Below, one piece after another: positions 1 to 9,245 of a stretch of 62,057 bases of DNA. Location of the stretch: contig JAIXOF010000032.1 of NCBI GenBank assembly GCA_027486935.1, positions 1 through 62,057 of the forward strand. The letters run 5' to 3'. The stretch comes from Cyanobium sp. C1_MAG_00004. GTDB lineage: Bacteria; Cyanobacteriota; Cyanobacteriia; PCC-6307; Cyanobiaceae. How positions within the stretch are numbered: position 1 is the first letter of the stretch; each line of letters opens with the position of its first letter. The position numbers were made by a program, and so were the translations under genes. The notes under the pieces were generated by a model, which ran no database searches, was not told the origin of the DNA, and worked only from the letters and a program-made list of their open reading frames with translations.

Positions 1-686
1 ATGCGGCCCTTGCGTTGCTCCAGACGCGTTGGGTTCCAGGGAAGGTCGATGTTGATCAGGGTGCCGAGGCGCTGCAGGTTGAGGCCCTCAGAGGCAGCAT
101 CGGTTCCAAGCAGCAACTTGATCTCGCCCTTGCGCACCCGGTCTTTGAGCAGGGTGCGATCGCAGCGTTGGAAGCGGCCGCCTAGCCAGAAGCCGGAGCG
201 GTTGCTGCTGGCGTAGAGGCCGATCGTCAGATCGCTGGGAATGTCGGGGTGTTTGGCGAGCTGCTCGCCAACCCAGCGCACCGTGTCGTAGTACTGCGAG
301 AAGAGGATGCAACCCCGATTCACCCAGGGCTCGGTTGCATTGGGATTGGTGCCAAGCATGTAGCCAAGGATCGCTTCGAGCTTGGGGTCGAGGTTGCCGC
401 CCTGCTTGAGCAGGGTCAGGCAGCGCTCCAGGGAGGCGATTTCGTCGGTGGAGAAGTTGCGGAACTCGCTGTAGCCCTGCGGCTGCCCCTCGTTGCCGAA
501 GAGGCCTTCGTCGGCATCGTCCTCGTCTTCGTCGTCGCCGGTGTCAGGTGGGACGTTCAGCAGCAGGTTCCCGCCGTTGCTGCCGTTCTCCACAGTCCCG
601 CTCACCTGGGCCAGCAGTAGCGCCTCACCGGCGGACTGAGGCTCAGGGCTGCAGCCAGGCCTAGAGTTGGTCATCCAGATGGTCAT
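1..686 (-). pseudogene. SF2/SNF2-type helicase, C-terminal fragment (runs off left edge)
   Basis: The minus strand from an ATG at 686 is open to the window edge (about 228 codons). It contains helicase C-terminal motifs: GCILFSQYYDTVRW (motif IV region), LLLGTDAASEGLNLQ (motif V) and LPWNPTRLEQRKGR (start of motif VI). An acidic linker (GDDEDEDDADEG) precedes them. The Walker A and DEAD/DEAH motifs that should lie upstream are missing: a TAG stop directly precedes the ATG, and beyond it the DNA encodes a toxin-antitoxin pair on the other strand. The reading is therefore a 5'-truncated SNF2-like helicase, probably a remnant, whose C-terminus lies outside the window. Helicases of this style are common in accessory and defence loci, but that link is inference. 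A second possible start is the ATG at 674. Confidence 0.7.
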
Positions 687-693
687 CTAGATG
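672..693. promoter_or_regulatory. Putative toxin-antitoxin operator: two tandem palindromes
   Basis: CATCCAGATG (672-681, one mismatch from a palindrome) and CATCTAGATG (684-693, a perfect 10-bp palindrome) lie 12 bp apart, about one helical turn, and the second contains the antitoxin start codon. Phd/YefM-type antitoxins usually autorepress through such paired palindromes. No Shine-Dalgarno sequence precedes the ATG. Confidence 0.45.
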
Positions 694-927
694 CTTCAGG
701 TCAGTGTTGCCGAGGCCAAGGCCCGTTTGTCCAGCTTGCTCGACGCGGTCGAGGCGGGTGAGAGCGTGGTGATCACTCGCAGGGGCCGATCGGTCGCCCA
801 GTTGGTGCAGCAGCGTCCTGTGCAGGATCTGCTGCCCAGGCTGGAGGCCCTGCGTGGATCCCTGCCCCGGCAGGCCCAGTCCGGGGTGGAGGTGATGCGC
901 CAGTTGCGTAATGGCGAACGCGACTGA
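691..927 (+). CDS. Type II antitoxin, Phd/YefM family
   Basis: A 78-residue protein with the Phd/YefM DNA-binding N-terminus: MLQVSVAEAKARLSSLLDAV followed by GESVVITRRGRSVAQLV, the usual strand-helix-helix and wing pattern. The C-terminal tail (LRGSLPRQAQSGVEVMRQLR) would wrap the toxin. Its TGA overlaps the ATG of the toxin gene by one base, so the pair is translationally coupled. An in-frame TAG directly upstream fixes the start at 691. It presumably neutralises the PIN toxin and represses its own promoter through the palindromes around the start codon. The family call is firm and the exact subfamily is not. Confidence 0.85.
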   Translation: MLQVSVAEAKARLSSLLDAVEAGESVVITRRGRSVAQLVQQRPVQDLLPRLEALRGSLPRQAQSGVEVMRQLRNGERD

Positions 928-1352
928 TGCTCTACCTCGACACCTGTGTGTTGCTGGCGGTTCTGCTGCCAGAGGTGCATTCCGAGAGGGCTACCCATTT
1001 TTTGCAGGACGTTAACGATCCGTTGGCTATCAGCCCCTGGACGGGCACCGAGGTGCATTCCGCTCTCGGGGTGAAGGTGCGCACCGGTTCCCTGACCCGG
1101 GATCAGGCCGACAGGGTGCTGCAGACCTTTGAGCAGGAGGTGGCGCCGGCCCTGATGTTGCTGGAGCTGCAACCGGTTGATTTCCGCCATGCGGATGCCT
1201 GCCTGCGCGGCTGGACCACCAACCTGCGCGCTGCAGACGCCTTGCACCTGTCAATAGCGGCCGGGCGTGGCGCCTGCCTTTGCAGCCTGGATCGGCCGTT
1301 GGTGCAGGCGGCGCTGCACCTGGGGCTGGATGCCCGCTTGATTTCAGAATGA
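927..1352 (+). CDS. PIN-domain ribonuclease toxin (VapC-like)
   Basis: A 141-residue PIN-domain protein. The first acidic residue is in MLYLDTCVLLAVLLPE; further conserved acidic positions lie in the middle helix (TGTEVHSALG) and in LRAADALHLSIAA and CSLDRPL near the C-terminus, matching the four-acid Mg2+ site of VapC ribonucleases. VapC toxins cut specific tRNAs or rRNA; the target here is unknown. It pairs with the overlapping Phd-type antitoxin, a common hybrid Phd/PIN arrangement. It lies 24 bp from the convergent 3' end of acnB. Confidence 0.85.
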   Translation: MLYLDTCVLLAVLLPEVHSERATHFLQDVNDPLAISPWTGTEVHSALGVKVRTGSLTRDQADRVLQTFEQEVAPALMLLELQPVDFRHADACLRGWTTNLRAADALHLSIAAGRGACLCSLDRPLVQAALHLGLDARLISE

Positions 1353-1376
1353 GCGCGCTGACAAGGCGCCTGCCGT

Positions 1377-3995
1377 TTACACCCCCGCCAGTACCTGGGC
1401 TTCCTGCTCGGCGCTGACGACACGGCCGCTGTCTTCGAAGCCGGCGATCTGGTCGAAGTTGAGGTAGCGGTACAGCTCGTCGCCGAAGGGGTCGATCTTT
1501 TCGGCGGCGATGGCCAGGTACTCCTCTTTGGAGGGGATCCGGCCCAGCTGGGCGCACACCGCCGCCAGCTCGGCGCTGCCCAGGTACACCTGGGCGCCGT
1601 TGCCGAGACGGTTGTTGAAGTTGCGGGTGCTGGTGGAAAACACGGTGGTGTTGTCCTCCACCCGCGCCTGGTTGCCCATGCACAGCGAACAACCGGGCAG
1701 CTCCATGCGCGAGCCGGCCCCTTCGAAGATGGCGTAATAGCCCTCCTCTTTCAGCGTCTCCTCGTCCATGCGGGTGGGCGGGCAGACCCACAGGCGGGCG
1801 GCGTTGGCGCCCTGGCCTTTGAGCACGTTGGCGGCGGCGCGGTAATGGCCGATGTTGGTCATGCAGCTGCCGATGAACACCTCATCGATGCGGTCGCCGG
1901 CCACATCCGACAGCGTTTTGACGTTGTCGGGGTCGTTGGGGCAGGCCACGATCGGCTCGGTGATCGCATCGAGGTCGATCGTGATCACGGCCGCATACTC
2001 GGCGTCGGCGTCGGCCTCGAGCAGGACCGGGTTGGCCAGCCAGGCCTCCATCGCCTGGATGCGGCGGGCCAGGGTGCGGGCGTCGCCATAGCCGCGGGCG
2101 ATCATGTTTTTGAGCAGCGCCACGTTGCTGCGCAGGTACTCGCTGACGGTCTCGACGCTCAGCTTGATCGTGCTGCCGGCGCAGCTGCGCTCGGCGGTGG
2201 CGTCGGTCAGTTCAAAGGCCTGCTCGAGTTTGAGATCGGGCAGGCCCTCGATCTCCATGATGCGGCCGTTGAACACGTTCTCCTTGCCCTCTTTGGCGAC
2301 CGTCAGCAGGCCCTGCTGGATGGCCACATAGGGAATGGCGTTGACCACATCGCGCAGGGTCACACCCGGTTGCAGCGAGCCTGAAAATTTGACCAGCACC
2401 GACTCGGGCATGTCGAGCGGCATGGCGCCGATGGCGGCGGCAAAGGCCACCAGGCCCGAGCCGGCCGGGAAGCTGATGCCCAGGGGGAAGCGGGTGTGGC
2501 TGTCGCCGCCGGTGCCCACGGTGTCGGGCAGCAGCATGCGGTTGAGCCAGCTGTGGATGATGCCGTCGCCGGGCCGCAGGGCCACGCCGCCCCGGCTGCT
2601 GATGAACGCGGGCAGCTCGGCGTGGGTCTTGAGGTCGACCGGCTTGGGATAGGCGGCGGTGTGGCAGAAGCTCTGCATCACCAGGTCGGCGCTGAAGCCC
2701 AGGCAGGCCAGCTCCTTCATCTCGTCGCGGGTCATCGGCCCGGTGGTGTCCTGGCTGGCGACGGTGGTCATCAGCGGCTCGCGGCTGGTGCCGGGGCGCA
2801 CCCCCGCCAGGCCGCAGGCCTTGCCGACCATCTTCTGGGCCAGGGTGTAGCCCTTGCCGGTGTCGGCCGGGGCCGCCGGGCGAATGAACAGCGCGCTGGG
2901 CGCCAGTCCCAGCTGGGCGCGCACCTTGTCGGTGAGCGAGCGGCCGATCAGCAGGGGGATGCGGCCGCCGGCGCGCACCTCGTCGGCGATGGTGCTGGGC
3001 TTCAGGTCAAAGCGGGCGATCACCGTGCCGGCATCGGGTTCGCCGGCGGCGCGCTCGATCGTGCCGGCGTGGGGCCGGATTGTGATCACATCACCGGTCT
3101 TGAGGCCGGTGACGTCGCATTCAATCGGCAGGGCGCCCGAGTCTTCGGCGGTGTTGAAGAAGATCGGTGCGATCTTGCCCCCCAGGATCACGCCGCCACT
3201 GCGCTTGTTGGGCACGTGGGGAATGTCATTGCCGGTGTGCCACAGCACCGAGTTGATCGCCGATTTGCGCGAGCTGCCGGTGCCCACCACATCGCCCACA
3301 TAGGCGACCGGGTGGCCCTTGGCCTTGAGCTGCTCGATCTGCGCCAGGCCACCGGGCAGGCGGGTCTCGAGCATCGCGTTGGCATGCAGGGGAATGTCGG
3401 GCCGGGTGGTGGCGTGGGTGGCCGGCGACAGGTCGTCAGTGTTGGTCTCGCCCTCGACCTTGAACACCGTCACGGTGATCTCGGTGGGCAGTTCGGGCTT
3501 GGCGGTGAACCACTCGGCAGCGGCCCAGCTGTCGATCACCCGCTGGGCATGGGGGTTGGCGGCGGCCAGCTCGAGCACCTCGTTGTAGGCGTCGTAGACC
3601 AGCAGGGTGGTGCTGAGCCCTGTGGCGGCGGCGGCAGCGATCGCCTGGTCGCTGTGGCCCAGCAGCGTGATAAGGGCGCCGACGTTGTAGCCGCCGATCA
3701 TGGTGGCCAGCAGCCGCACGGCTGCCAATGGGGCGACCAGGGGACTGGTGGCCTCGCCCTGGGCCACCGCCAGCAGCCAGCTGGCTTTGACATAGGCGGC
3801 CTCATCGACCCCGGGGGGGATGCGCTCGCTCAGCAGCTCGAGCAGAGCGGCGTCCTCACCGGCGGGGGGCGCGGCCAGCAGCTCGGTCAGGGCGGCGGTC
3901 TGGCCGGCGTTCAGCGGCAGGGCCGGCACCCCCAGGGCGGCGCGCTCGGCGGCGGCGGCGCGGTAGTCGGCAAGGAAGGTGCTGGCGGCAGACAT
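1377..3995 (-). CDS. acnB: Aconitate hydratase B (bifunctional aconitase / 2-methylisocitrate dehydratase)
   Basis: 872 residues, the usual AcnB length. An N-terminal helical (HEAT-like) domain is followed by the swivel domain and the three catalytic domains, the AcnB order. The [4Fe-4S] ligands are visible as Cys711 (GSCMTN), Cys769 and Cys772 (PGCSLCMGN), close to the positions in the E. coli enzyme. It interconverts citrate and isocitrate in the cytoplasm, feeding 2-oxoglutarate, the carbon skeleton for ammonium assimilation. The frame stays open far upstream, across the antisense of aroF, but [20 protein letters not shown] at 3995 is the natural AcnB start. It diverges from the DAHP synthase gene across 144 bp. 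Confidence 0.95.
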   Translation of the reverse strand: MSAASTFLADYRAAAAERAALGVPALPLNAGQTAALTELLAAPPAGEDAALLELLSERIPPGVDEAAYVKASWLLAVAQGEATSPLVAPLAAVRLLATMIGGYNVGALITLLGHSDQAIAAAAATGLSTTLLVYDAYNEVLELAAANPHAQRVIDSWAAAEWFTAKPELPTEITVTVFKVEGETNTDDLSPATHATTRPDIPLHANAMLETRLPGGLAQIEQLKAKGHPVAYVGDVVGTGSSRKSAINSVLWHTGNDIPHVPNKRSGGVILGGKIAPIFFNTAEDSGALPIECDVTGLKTGDVITIRPHAGTIERAAGEPDAGTVIARFDLKPSTIADEVRAGGRIPLLIGRSLTDKVRAQLGLAPSALFIRPAAPADTGKGYTLAQKMVGKACGLAGVRPGTSREPLMTTVASQDTTGPMTRDEMKELACLGFSADLVMQSFCHTAAYPKPVDLKTHAELPAFISSRGGVALRPGDGIIHSWLNRMLLPDTVGTGGDSHTRFPLGISFPAGSGLVAFAAAIGAMPLDMPESVLVKFSGSLQPGVTLRDVVNAIPYVAIQQGLLTVAKEGKENVFNGRIMEIEGLPDLKLEQAFELTDATAERSCAGSTIKLSVETVSEYLRSNVALLKNMIARGYGDARTLARRIQAMEAWLANPVLLEADADAEYAAVITIDLDAITEPIVACPNDPDNVKTLSDVAGDRIDEVFIGSCMTNIGHYRAAANVLKGQGANAARLWVCPPTRMDEETLKEEGYYAIFEGAGSRMELPGCSLCMGNQARVEDNTTVFSTSTRNFNNRLGNGAQVYLGSAELAAVCAQLGRIPSKEEYLAIAAEKIDPFGDELYRYLNFDQIAGFEDSGRVVSAEQEAQVLAGV

Positions 3996-4070
3996 GGGCA
4001 GGACTGGCGGTGCGGGACGGGTCCCGCTCGTGCGACGTGAGACCCATTGTTGATGGCCGGGGGTCCGCCT

Positions 4071-4099
4071 TTGGTGACAACGGCTGCACTCATTAGGGT
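4071..4099 (+). promoter_or_regulatory. Candidate sigma-70-type promoter for the DAHP synthase gene
   Basis: TTGGTG (4071-4076), a 17-bp spacer and TAGGGT (4094-4099) lie about 40 bp before the aroF start codon. The -35 matches the consensus only at TTG; the -10 fits the relaxed cyanobacterial TAnnnT pattern. Confidence 0.35.
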
Positions 4100-4139
4100 G
4101 GACCCCTGTTGTGCTGCGTTTCAGCGAGGCCTGAGCCCC

Positions 4140-5198
4140 ATGCAATCCACGTTCGATCTGCATGTGGTCGAGACCAGGCCTTTGGTGCCGCCGGCCCTGC
4201 TGCACCGCGATCTGCCCCTGAGCGAGGCCGGGGCGGCCACCGTGCGCCAGGCCCGCGAGCGCATTCAGGCGATCCTGCACGGCCGCGACGACCGCTTGCT
4301 GGTGATCGTGGGGCCCTGCTCGGTGCACGACACCGCCGCCGCCCAGGAGTACGCCACCGCCATCTCCCAGCTGCGCCACCAGCACCGTGAGCAGCTCGAG
4401 GTGGTGATGCGGGTCTATTTCGAGAAGCCCCGCACCACGGTGGGTTGGAAGGGTCTGATCAACGACCCCCATCTCGATGGCAGCTACGACATCAACACCG
4501 GCCTGCGCCTGGCCCGGGGCTTGCTGCTGCACCTGGCCGAGATGGGTCTGCCGGCGGCCACCGAGCTGCTGGACCCGGTGGTGCCCCAGTACATCGCCGA
4601 TCTGATCAGCTGGACCGCCATCGGTGCCCGCACCACCGAAAGCCAGACCCACCGCGAGATGGCCTCGGGCCTGTCGATGCCGATCGGCTTCAAGAACGGC
4701 ACCGACGGCAGTGTCACGACCGCCGTGAACGCGATCGAGGCCGCGGCCCGTCCCCACCATTTTCTGGGAATCAACGGACAGGGGGCAGCGGCGATCGTCA
4801 GCACCACCGGTAACCCCGACGGCCACCTGGTGCTGCGGGGTGGCAAAAGCGGCACCAATTACCACGCCGAAGCGATCACCAAGGCCTCAGAGTCCCTGGC
4901 CAAGGCTGGTGTGCCCCACCGGCTGATGGTCGACTGCAGCCACGGCAACTCCAACAAGGACTACCGCCGCCAGGGCGATGTCCTGGGCGAGCTGGCCGAG
5001 CAGGTGCGCGGCGGCGGTACGGCGGTGATGGGGGTGATGCTCGAGAGCCATCTGGTGGCCGGCAATCAGAAGATCCCTGCCGATCTTTCAGAGCTGACCT
5101 ACGGGCAGAGCATCACCGATGCCTGCATCGATCTAGCCACCACCACCGAGCTGTTGGCCCAGCTGGCGGCGGCTGTGGCGCAGGGGCAGGGGGCCTAG
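4140..5198 (+). CDS. aroF: 3-deoxy-7-phosphoheptulonate synthase (DAHP synthase, class I)
   Basis: A 352-residue protein of the AroF/AroG/AroH family, which condenses phosphoenolpyruvate and erythrose 4-phosphate in the first step of the shikimate pathway. Visible signatures are [62 protein letters not shown] and [12 protein letters not shown], covering the PEP and metal-binding loops. The frame is open upstream to 4047, but the ATG at 4140 gives a family-typical N-terminus. Which amino acid inhibits it cannot be read from sequence alone, so the symbol stands for the family. It converges on the phytol kinase gene with a 4-bp gap. Confidence 0.93.
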   Translation: MQSTFDLHVVETRPLVPPALLHRDLPLSEAGAATVRQARERIQAILHGRDDRLLVIVGPCSVHDTAAAQEYATAISQLRHQHREQLEVVMRVYFEKPRTTVGWKGLINDPHLDGSYDINTGLRLARGLLLHLAEMGLPAATELLDPVVPQYIADLISWTAIGARTTESQTHREMASGLSMPIGFKNGTDGSVTTAVNAIEAAARPHHFLGINGQGAAAIVSTTGNPDGHLVLRGGKSGTNYHAEAITKASESLAKAGVPHRLMVDCSHGNSNKDYRRQGDVLGELAEQVRGGGTAVMGVMLESHLVAGNQKIPADLSELTYGQSITDACIDLATTTELLAQLAAAVAQGQGA

Positions 5199-5202
5199 GG
5201 CC

Positions 5203-5895
5203 TCAACGCCAGCAGGACCACAGCCAGGCGCTGACGATCGGCACCGTCAGGTTGTCCAGCCCCAGCCAGGCCACCTGCTCCAGGGCGGTGGCCACCAGGG
5301 CGATCGTCAGCAGTGCGCCCCACCCCGGTGCCACCGGGGCGGCGGCGGCCACCAGGGCCAGGGCGGCCAGGCTGGCTGCGGCCATGGCGGTGGTGCCGAT
5401 CAGCGATTTGCGCTGCCCCCAGATCTGCCAGCTGGGCGAAGGGATCAGGGCGCCCAGGACGCCGGCCAGTCCATCGCCCAGCGCCATCACCAGCACCCCG
5501 GCGCAGACCGCATCGCGCTGATCGGGCCAGAACGTCAACAGCAGCAGCGTGATCGCGGCTCCATAGGCGATCGTGCCGTAGCTGTGGCGCCCCACATCCT
5601 CGATTGCCGGTAGCAGGCGCCGGCGGTGGTTGATCGCGGCCAGCACCGTGATCGCTGCGGCGGCAGGGATCGCGATCCAGCGGTCGACGTTCAGCAGCCA
5701 GGCCAGGGGCACCACCGCACCGGTGCCGATGTGCACCAGTTTGCGGCTCCATTCGCGACGGCCGCCATTGCCGTTGGCGCTGATGCGCCGCAGCTGCAGG
5801 GCAGCGGCCGCCAGCAGGGCCAGCCACAGGGCCACGGCGCCGACGCCGATGGCCTGCTGCAACCACCAGGAGGCCATCGGCGCCGGTGCAGCCAC
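5203..5895 (-). CDS. Phytol kinase-like membrane protein (SEC59/DGK1/VTE5 family)
   Basis: 230 residues, mostly hydrophobic with about six to seven membrane segments. The family motif is seen as REWSRKLVHIGTGAVVPLAW near residue 48, GRHSYGTIAYGAAI mid-protein and VLVMALGDGLAGVLG, which carries the Asp-Gly pair of CTP-dependent lipid kinases. In cyanobacteria and plants these enzymes phosphorylate phytol released from chlorophyll for tocopherol or chlorophyll recycling; dolichol or polyprenol kinase is the alternative. A second ATG seven codons in (MASWWLQQ) is also plausible. It follows the sigma-factor gene by 6 bp on the same strand, so the two may be co-transcribed. Confidence 0.8.
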   Translation of the reverse strand: MAAPAPMASWWLQQAIGVGAVALWLALLAAAALQLRRISANGNGGRREWSRKLVHIGTGAVVPLAWLLNVDRWIAIPAAAAITVLAAINHRRRLLPAIEDVGRHSYGTIAYGAAITLLLLTFWPDQRDAVCAGVLVMALGDGLAGVLGALIPSPSWQIWGQRKSLIGTTAMAAASLAALALVAAAAPVAPGWGALLTIALVATALEQVAWLGLDNLTVPIVSAWLWSCWR

Positions 5896-5901
5896 GGCCG
5901 C

Positions 5902-6882
5902 TCAGGCGGCCTGGCGGGTGTTGCTGAGCAGCCGCAGTTTCATGATCGCCTTGGCCTCCAGCTGGCGCACCCGCTCGCGCGAGACGTTGATCAGGCGTCC
6001 GATCTCGGCCAGGGTCAGGGGCTCGGAGCCCTCGAGGCCGAAGCGCAGCTTCAGGATCTGCTGTTCACGCTCATTGAGCTGGGACAGCCAGCCGCCGAGG
6101 TGCTCCTTCTGCAGGTGCCGATCCATCGAGTCGAAGTGCTCGTTGCTGTTGGGATCGGCGATCAGTTCACCCAGGGTGCTGCGGTCCTCTTCGCCGCGGG
6201 CATGGGCATCGAGCGAGGCACAGGGTGCGCTCTGGGCCATCAGCTCCTCAAGCTCCTCGGGGGTCATGTCGAGGGCATGGGACAGTTCCAGCCGGTTCGG
6301 CTGGCGGCCGAGCCGATGGGAGAGCTCACGGCTCACCCGCCGCATCTTTGACAGCTTTTCGCTGATGTGAATCGGCAGGCGAATCGTGCGGGCGCTGTTG
6401 TCGATGGCGCGGGTCATGCCCTGCCGGATCCACCAGTAGGCATAGGTCGAGAACTTGTAGCCCATGGCCGGATCGAACTTGTCGACCGCCCGCTCCAGTC
6501 CGATCGCCCCCTCCTGCACCAGATCGAGCAGTTCGAGGCCCTGGTTCTGATACTTCTTGGCGACGCTGACCACCAGCCTCAGGTTGGCGGCCATCATGCG
6601 ATCGCGTGCCCGCTGGCCCATGCGGATCTGCCGGCGCTGCTGTGGCGTGCGCTCGGCCGCAGGCTGGGCCTGCAACCGTTTGCCCGCCTGCACATGGTGG
6701 GCCAGTTCGATCTCTTCGGCTGGTGTCAGCAGCGGCACGCGGCCGATCGTGCTGAGGTACCAGCCGATCGAATCAGCGCTGACCCTGGAACTGGTGCGTG
6801 GACCTGTTGGTTTGGTCGCTGGTCTCTGCCCTCTGACGTTGCTGCGAACAACGTCGAGAGCGGATTGCAGAGGTGTCCCCAT
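5902..6882 (-). CDS. RNA polymerase sigma factor, group 2 sigma-70 type
   Basis: 326 residues with sigma regions 1.2 (SIGWYLSTIGRVPLLTPAEE), 2 (NLRLVVSVAKKYQNQGLELL, FDPAMGYKFSTYAYWWIRQ, RAIDNSARTIRLPIH), 3 and 4 (LSQLNEREQQILKLRFGLEG and the helix-turn-helix LAEIGRLINVSRERVRQLEA). It lacks the long acidic region 1.1 insertion of the primary sigma factor, so it is a non-essential SigB/C/D/E-class factor for stress, light or nitrogen responses; which one cannot be decided here. The frame is open upstream to 7035, but GGAGG sits 10 bp before the ATG at 6882, which I take as the start. It lies directly downstream of ppk. Confidence 0.93.
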   Translation of the reverse strand: MGTPLQSALDVVRSNVRGQRPATKPTGPRTSSRVSADSIGWYLSTIGRVPLLTPAEEIELAHHVQAGKRLQAQPAAERTPQQRRQIRMGQRARDRMMAANLRLVVSVAKKYQNQGLELLDLVQEGAIGLERAVDKFDPAMGYKFSTYAYWWIRQGMTRAIDNSARTIRLPIHISEKLSKMRRVSRELSHRLGRQPNRLELSHALDMTPEELEELMAQSAPCASLDAHARGEEDRSTLGELIADPNSNEHFDSMDRHLQKEHLGGWLSQLNEREQQILKLRFGLEGSEPLTLAEIGRLINVSRERVRQLEAKAIMKLRLLSNTRQAA

Positions 6883-6911
6883 CACCCCAGCCTCCGTATG
6901 GATTTGGCCGG

Positions 6912-6917
6912 AATGTA
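6912..6917 (-). promoter_or_regulatory. Candidate -10 element for the sigma-factor gene
   Basis: TACATT on the minus strand (TAnnnT pattern) lies 29 bp before the start codon. No good -35 box is seen 17 bp upstream, so the assignment is weak. Confidence 0.25.
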
Positions 6918-7000
6918 GCACTGCCCGTGCTCTGTGAACGTTAAAAAGCGGAAGTTTTCCTGTAGCGAATCTGACTAAATCATGAGCAGGGCTGCTGTGG

Positions 7001-9157
7001 CTACACAACCGAAGAGGTTGACGGCAACAATCCACCGCGCCAGCGGGCCATCAGTTCCTGCTGGGCGATCATGGGATCACCTTCGTTCTGCCGTTGCTGG
7101 TACCTGCCGTCGGCCTCCATGTGCCAGGCAGCGCTGTCATTGAGGTAAAGCTCAACCAGGCTTTCCAGCTGTGTCTTGAGTTGGACATCTTCAATCGGTG
7201 TGACCGCTTCGACACGCCGATCCAGGTTGCGGCCCATCCAGTCGGCACTGCCGATGAACAGCTCACTGGCGCCTGCATTGCCGAACCAGAAGATCCGGGA
7301 GTGCTCGAGAAAACGCCCGATCACGCTGATCACACTGATCGATTCACTCAGTCCCGGCACCCCCGGCCTCAGACAGCACATGCCGCGAATGATCAGTTCA
7401 ATCCGCACGCCTGCCTGGGAGGCCTCATAGAGCAGGGCGATGATCGCTGGATCCACCAGCGCATTCATTTTGGCTCTGATGTGCCCACCGCGCCCATTGT
7501 TGGCATGCTCGATTTCGCGGCGGATCAGGGCTTCCATGCCATTGCGCAGGGTGACCGGAGCCACCAGCAGCTTGCGGAAGTTCTGCTGCTTGGCAAAGCC
7601 CGTCAGGTAGTTGAACAGTTCGACCAGGTCTTCGCCGTAGTCGCTGCGGCAGGTGAGCAGGCCCAGATCGGTGTAGAGGCTGGAGGTCTTGGAGTTGTAA
7701 TTGCCGGTGCCGATGTGGACGTAGCTGTTGAGCCGGTCCTGTTCGCGCCGCACCACCAGGGCGATCTTGGTGTGGGTCTTGAGTCCCAGCACGCCATAGA
7801 CCACATGGACGCCCGAACTTTCGAGCTGCTTGGCCCACTGGATGTTGTTGTCCTCATCAAAGCGGGCTTTCAGTTCCACCAGGGCCATCACCTGCTTGCC
7901 GTTCTCGGCCGCGCGGATCAGGGCGCCCACCACCGGCGAATCCTTGGAGGTGCGGTAGAGAGTCATCTTGATGGCCAGCACCGCCGGATCGTCGGCCGCC
8001 TGATTCAGAAATTCCTCGACCGAGGTCGAGAACAGGTCGTAGGGGTGTTGCAGCAGCACATCGCCCCGGCGGATCACCGAGAAGATGCTCTCGAACTCTT
8101 CCGGTTTGAGTGAGCCCTCCTCCAGCTTGCTCTTCTGGGCCCGGGCCAGGGCGGGCACCGTGCGCCCCTTGTGGGGCTTGTCCTTGAGCCGGGGCAGCGG
8201 AATCGCCAGCAGGCCCATCAGATCGTCGAGTCCCAGGGGGCCATTGATCCGGTACAGGTCCTCGGGTTCGACATTCATGCCCTCCATCAGCAGCTGCACC
8301 ACGTCGTCGGGCATTTCATCGGCGACCTCGAGGCGCACCACCTCGCCGCCGCGCTGCCGTTTGCGCAGGCCCTCTTCGATCGCCTCCATCAGGTCATCGG
8401 CTTCGAGATCGCGCAGTTCCAGGTCGGCGTCGCGGGTGATCCTGAAGAAGTAGTGGCCTTCGATCTCCATTCCGGGGAACAGGAGTCCCAGGTTGAAGGC
8501 CACCACCTGCTCGAGCGGGATGGCAGTGAACACCGGTTCGGGATTGCGGCTGCTCAGCTCGGTCGGGATCTGCAGAAAGCGGGGCAGGATCTTCTGCGGC
8601 ACCTTGACGCGGGCAAACTCGCGCCGGCCGCTGAGCGGGTCGCGCACCAGCACCGCCACGTTGAGGCTCAGGTTGCTGATGAACGGGAACGGATGGGACG
8701 GATCGACCGCCAGGGGCGTCAGTACCGGAAAGATCGAGCGCTTGAACCGCCCATCAACCCACTCGCGCTGCTGCTGGTTGAGGTTGGTGTAATCGATCAG
8801 GTCAACCCCGTATTCGCGCAGATGGCGTTTGAGCGAATGGCGGTAGTGCTGCTGTTGCAGCTCCAGCAGCGGACGCAGTTTCTTCTGGATCGTCTCGAGC
8901 TGCTGCAGGGGGGTCAGCCCGTCGTCGCTGAGGGTGGTGATGCCGGCATCCTGCTGTGACTTCAGCGAAGCCACCCGCACCATGAAGAACTCGTCGAGGT
9001 TGTTGCTGAAGATGGCGCTGAACTTGGCCTGCTCCAGCAGCGGCGTGTGCTCGTTCAGTGCCGCAGCCAGCACCCTGTAGTTGAACTCGATCCAGCAGAC
9101 CTCCCGGTTGAGATACAGCTCCGGGGCGATCACGGCTTCGGCTGGACTGGCGACCAT
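7001..9157 (-). CDS. ppk: Polyphosphate kinase 1
   Basis: 718 residues, the normal PPK1 length. It transfers the ATP gamma-phosphate to a growing polyphosphate chain, the main phosphate store of cyanobacteria. The N-terminal domain begins YLNREVCWIEFNYRVLAAA; the head domain follows; the two PLD-like catalytic domains show VELKARFDEDNNIQWAK, LKTHTKIALV with the autophosphorylated His, HIGTGNYNSKTSSLYTDLGL, and later FWFGNAGASELFIGSADWM. The ATG at 9157 (MVASPAEAVIAPEL) is preferred over one 19 codons upstream because it matches the family N-terminus. Confidence 0.96.
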   Translation of the reverse strand: MVASPAEAVIAPELYLNREVCWIEFNYRVLAAALNEHTPLLEQAKFSAIFSNNLDEFFMVRVASLKSQQDAGITTLSDDGLTPLQQLETIQKKLRPLLELQQQHYRHSLKRHLREYGVDLIDYTNLNQQQREWVDGRFKRSIFPVLTPLAVDPSHPFPFISNLSLNVAVLVRDPLSGRREFARVKVPQKILPRFLQIPTELSSRNPEPVFTAIPLEQVVAFNLGLLFPGMEIEGHYFFRITRDADLELRDLEADDLMEAIEEGLRKRQRGGEVVRLEVADEMPDDVVQLLMEGMNVEPEDLYRINGPLGLDDLMGLLAIPLPRLKDKPHKGRTVPALARAQKSKLEEGSLKPEEFESIFSVIRRGDVLLQHPYDLFSTSVEEFLNQAADDPAVLAIKMTLYRTSKDSPVVGALIRAAENGKQVMALVELKARFDEDNNIQWAKQLESSGVHVVYGVLGLKTHTKIALVVRREQDRLNSYVHIGTGNYNSKTSSLYTDLGLLTCRSDYGEDLVELFNYLTGFAKQQNFRKLLVAPVTLRNGMEALIRREIEHANNGRGGHIRAKMNALVDPAIIALLYEASQAGVRIELIIRGMCCLRPGVPGLSESISVISVIGRFLEHSRIFWFGNAGASELFIGSADWMGRNLDRRVEAVTPIEDVQLKTQLESLVELYLNDSAAWHMEADGRYQQRQNEGDPMIAQQELMARWRGGLLPSTSSVV

Positions 9158-9245
9158 GGCGACTGAATCACGGCCGCCTGGGTGAACGGCGCCACCGCTA
9201 CCTCTGAGCAGCAACGTAGCAATGGTCCCCGCTGGGGGTGTGTGT

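Noticed and set aside
2496-4040. Open frame of 514 codons on the plus strand opposite acnB
   Set aside because: Low-complexity Gly/Ala/His/Gln composition and complete overlap with acnB mark it as a shadow.
3996-4865. Upstream extension of the acnB frame
   Set aside because: It is antisense to DAHP synthase and has no aconitase-like sequence; the normal AcnB N-terminus begins at 3995.
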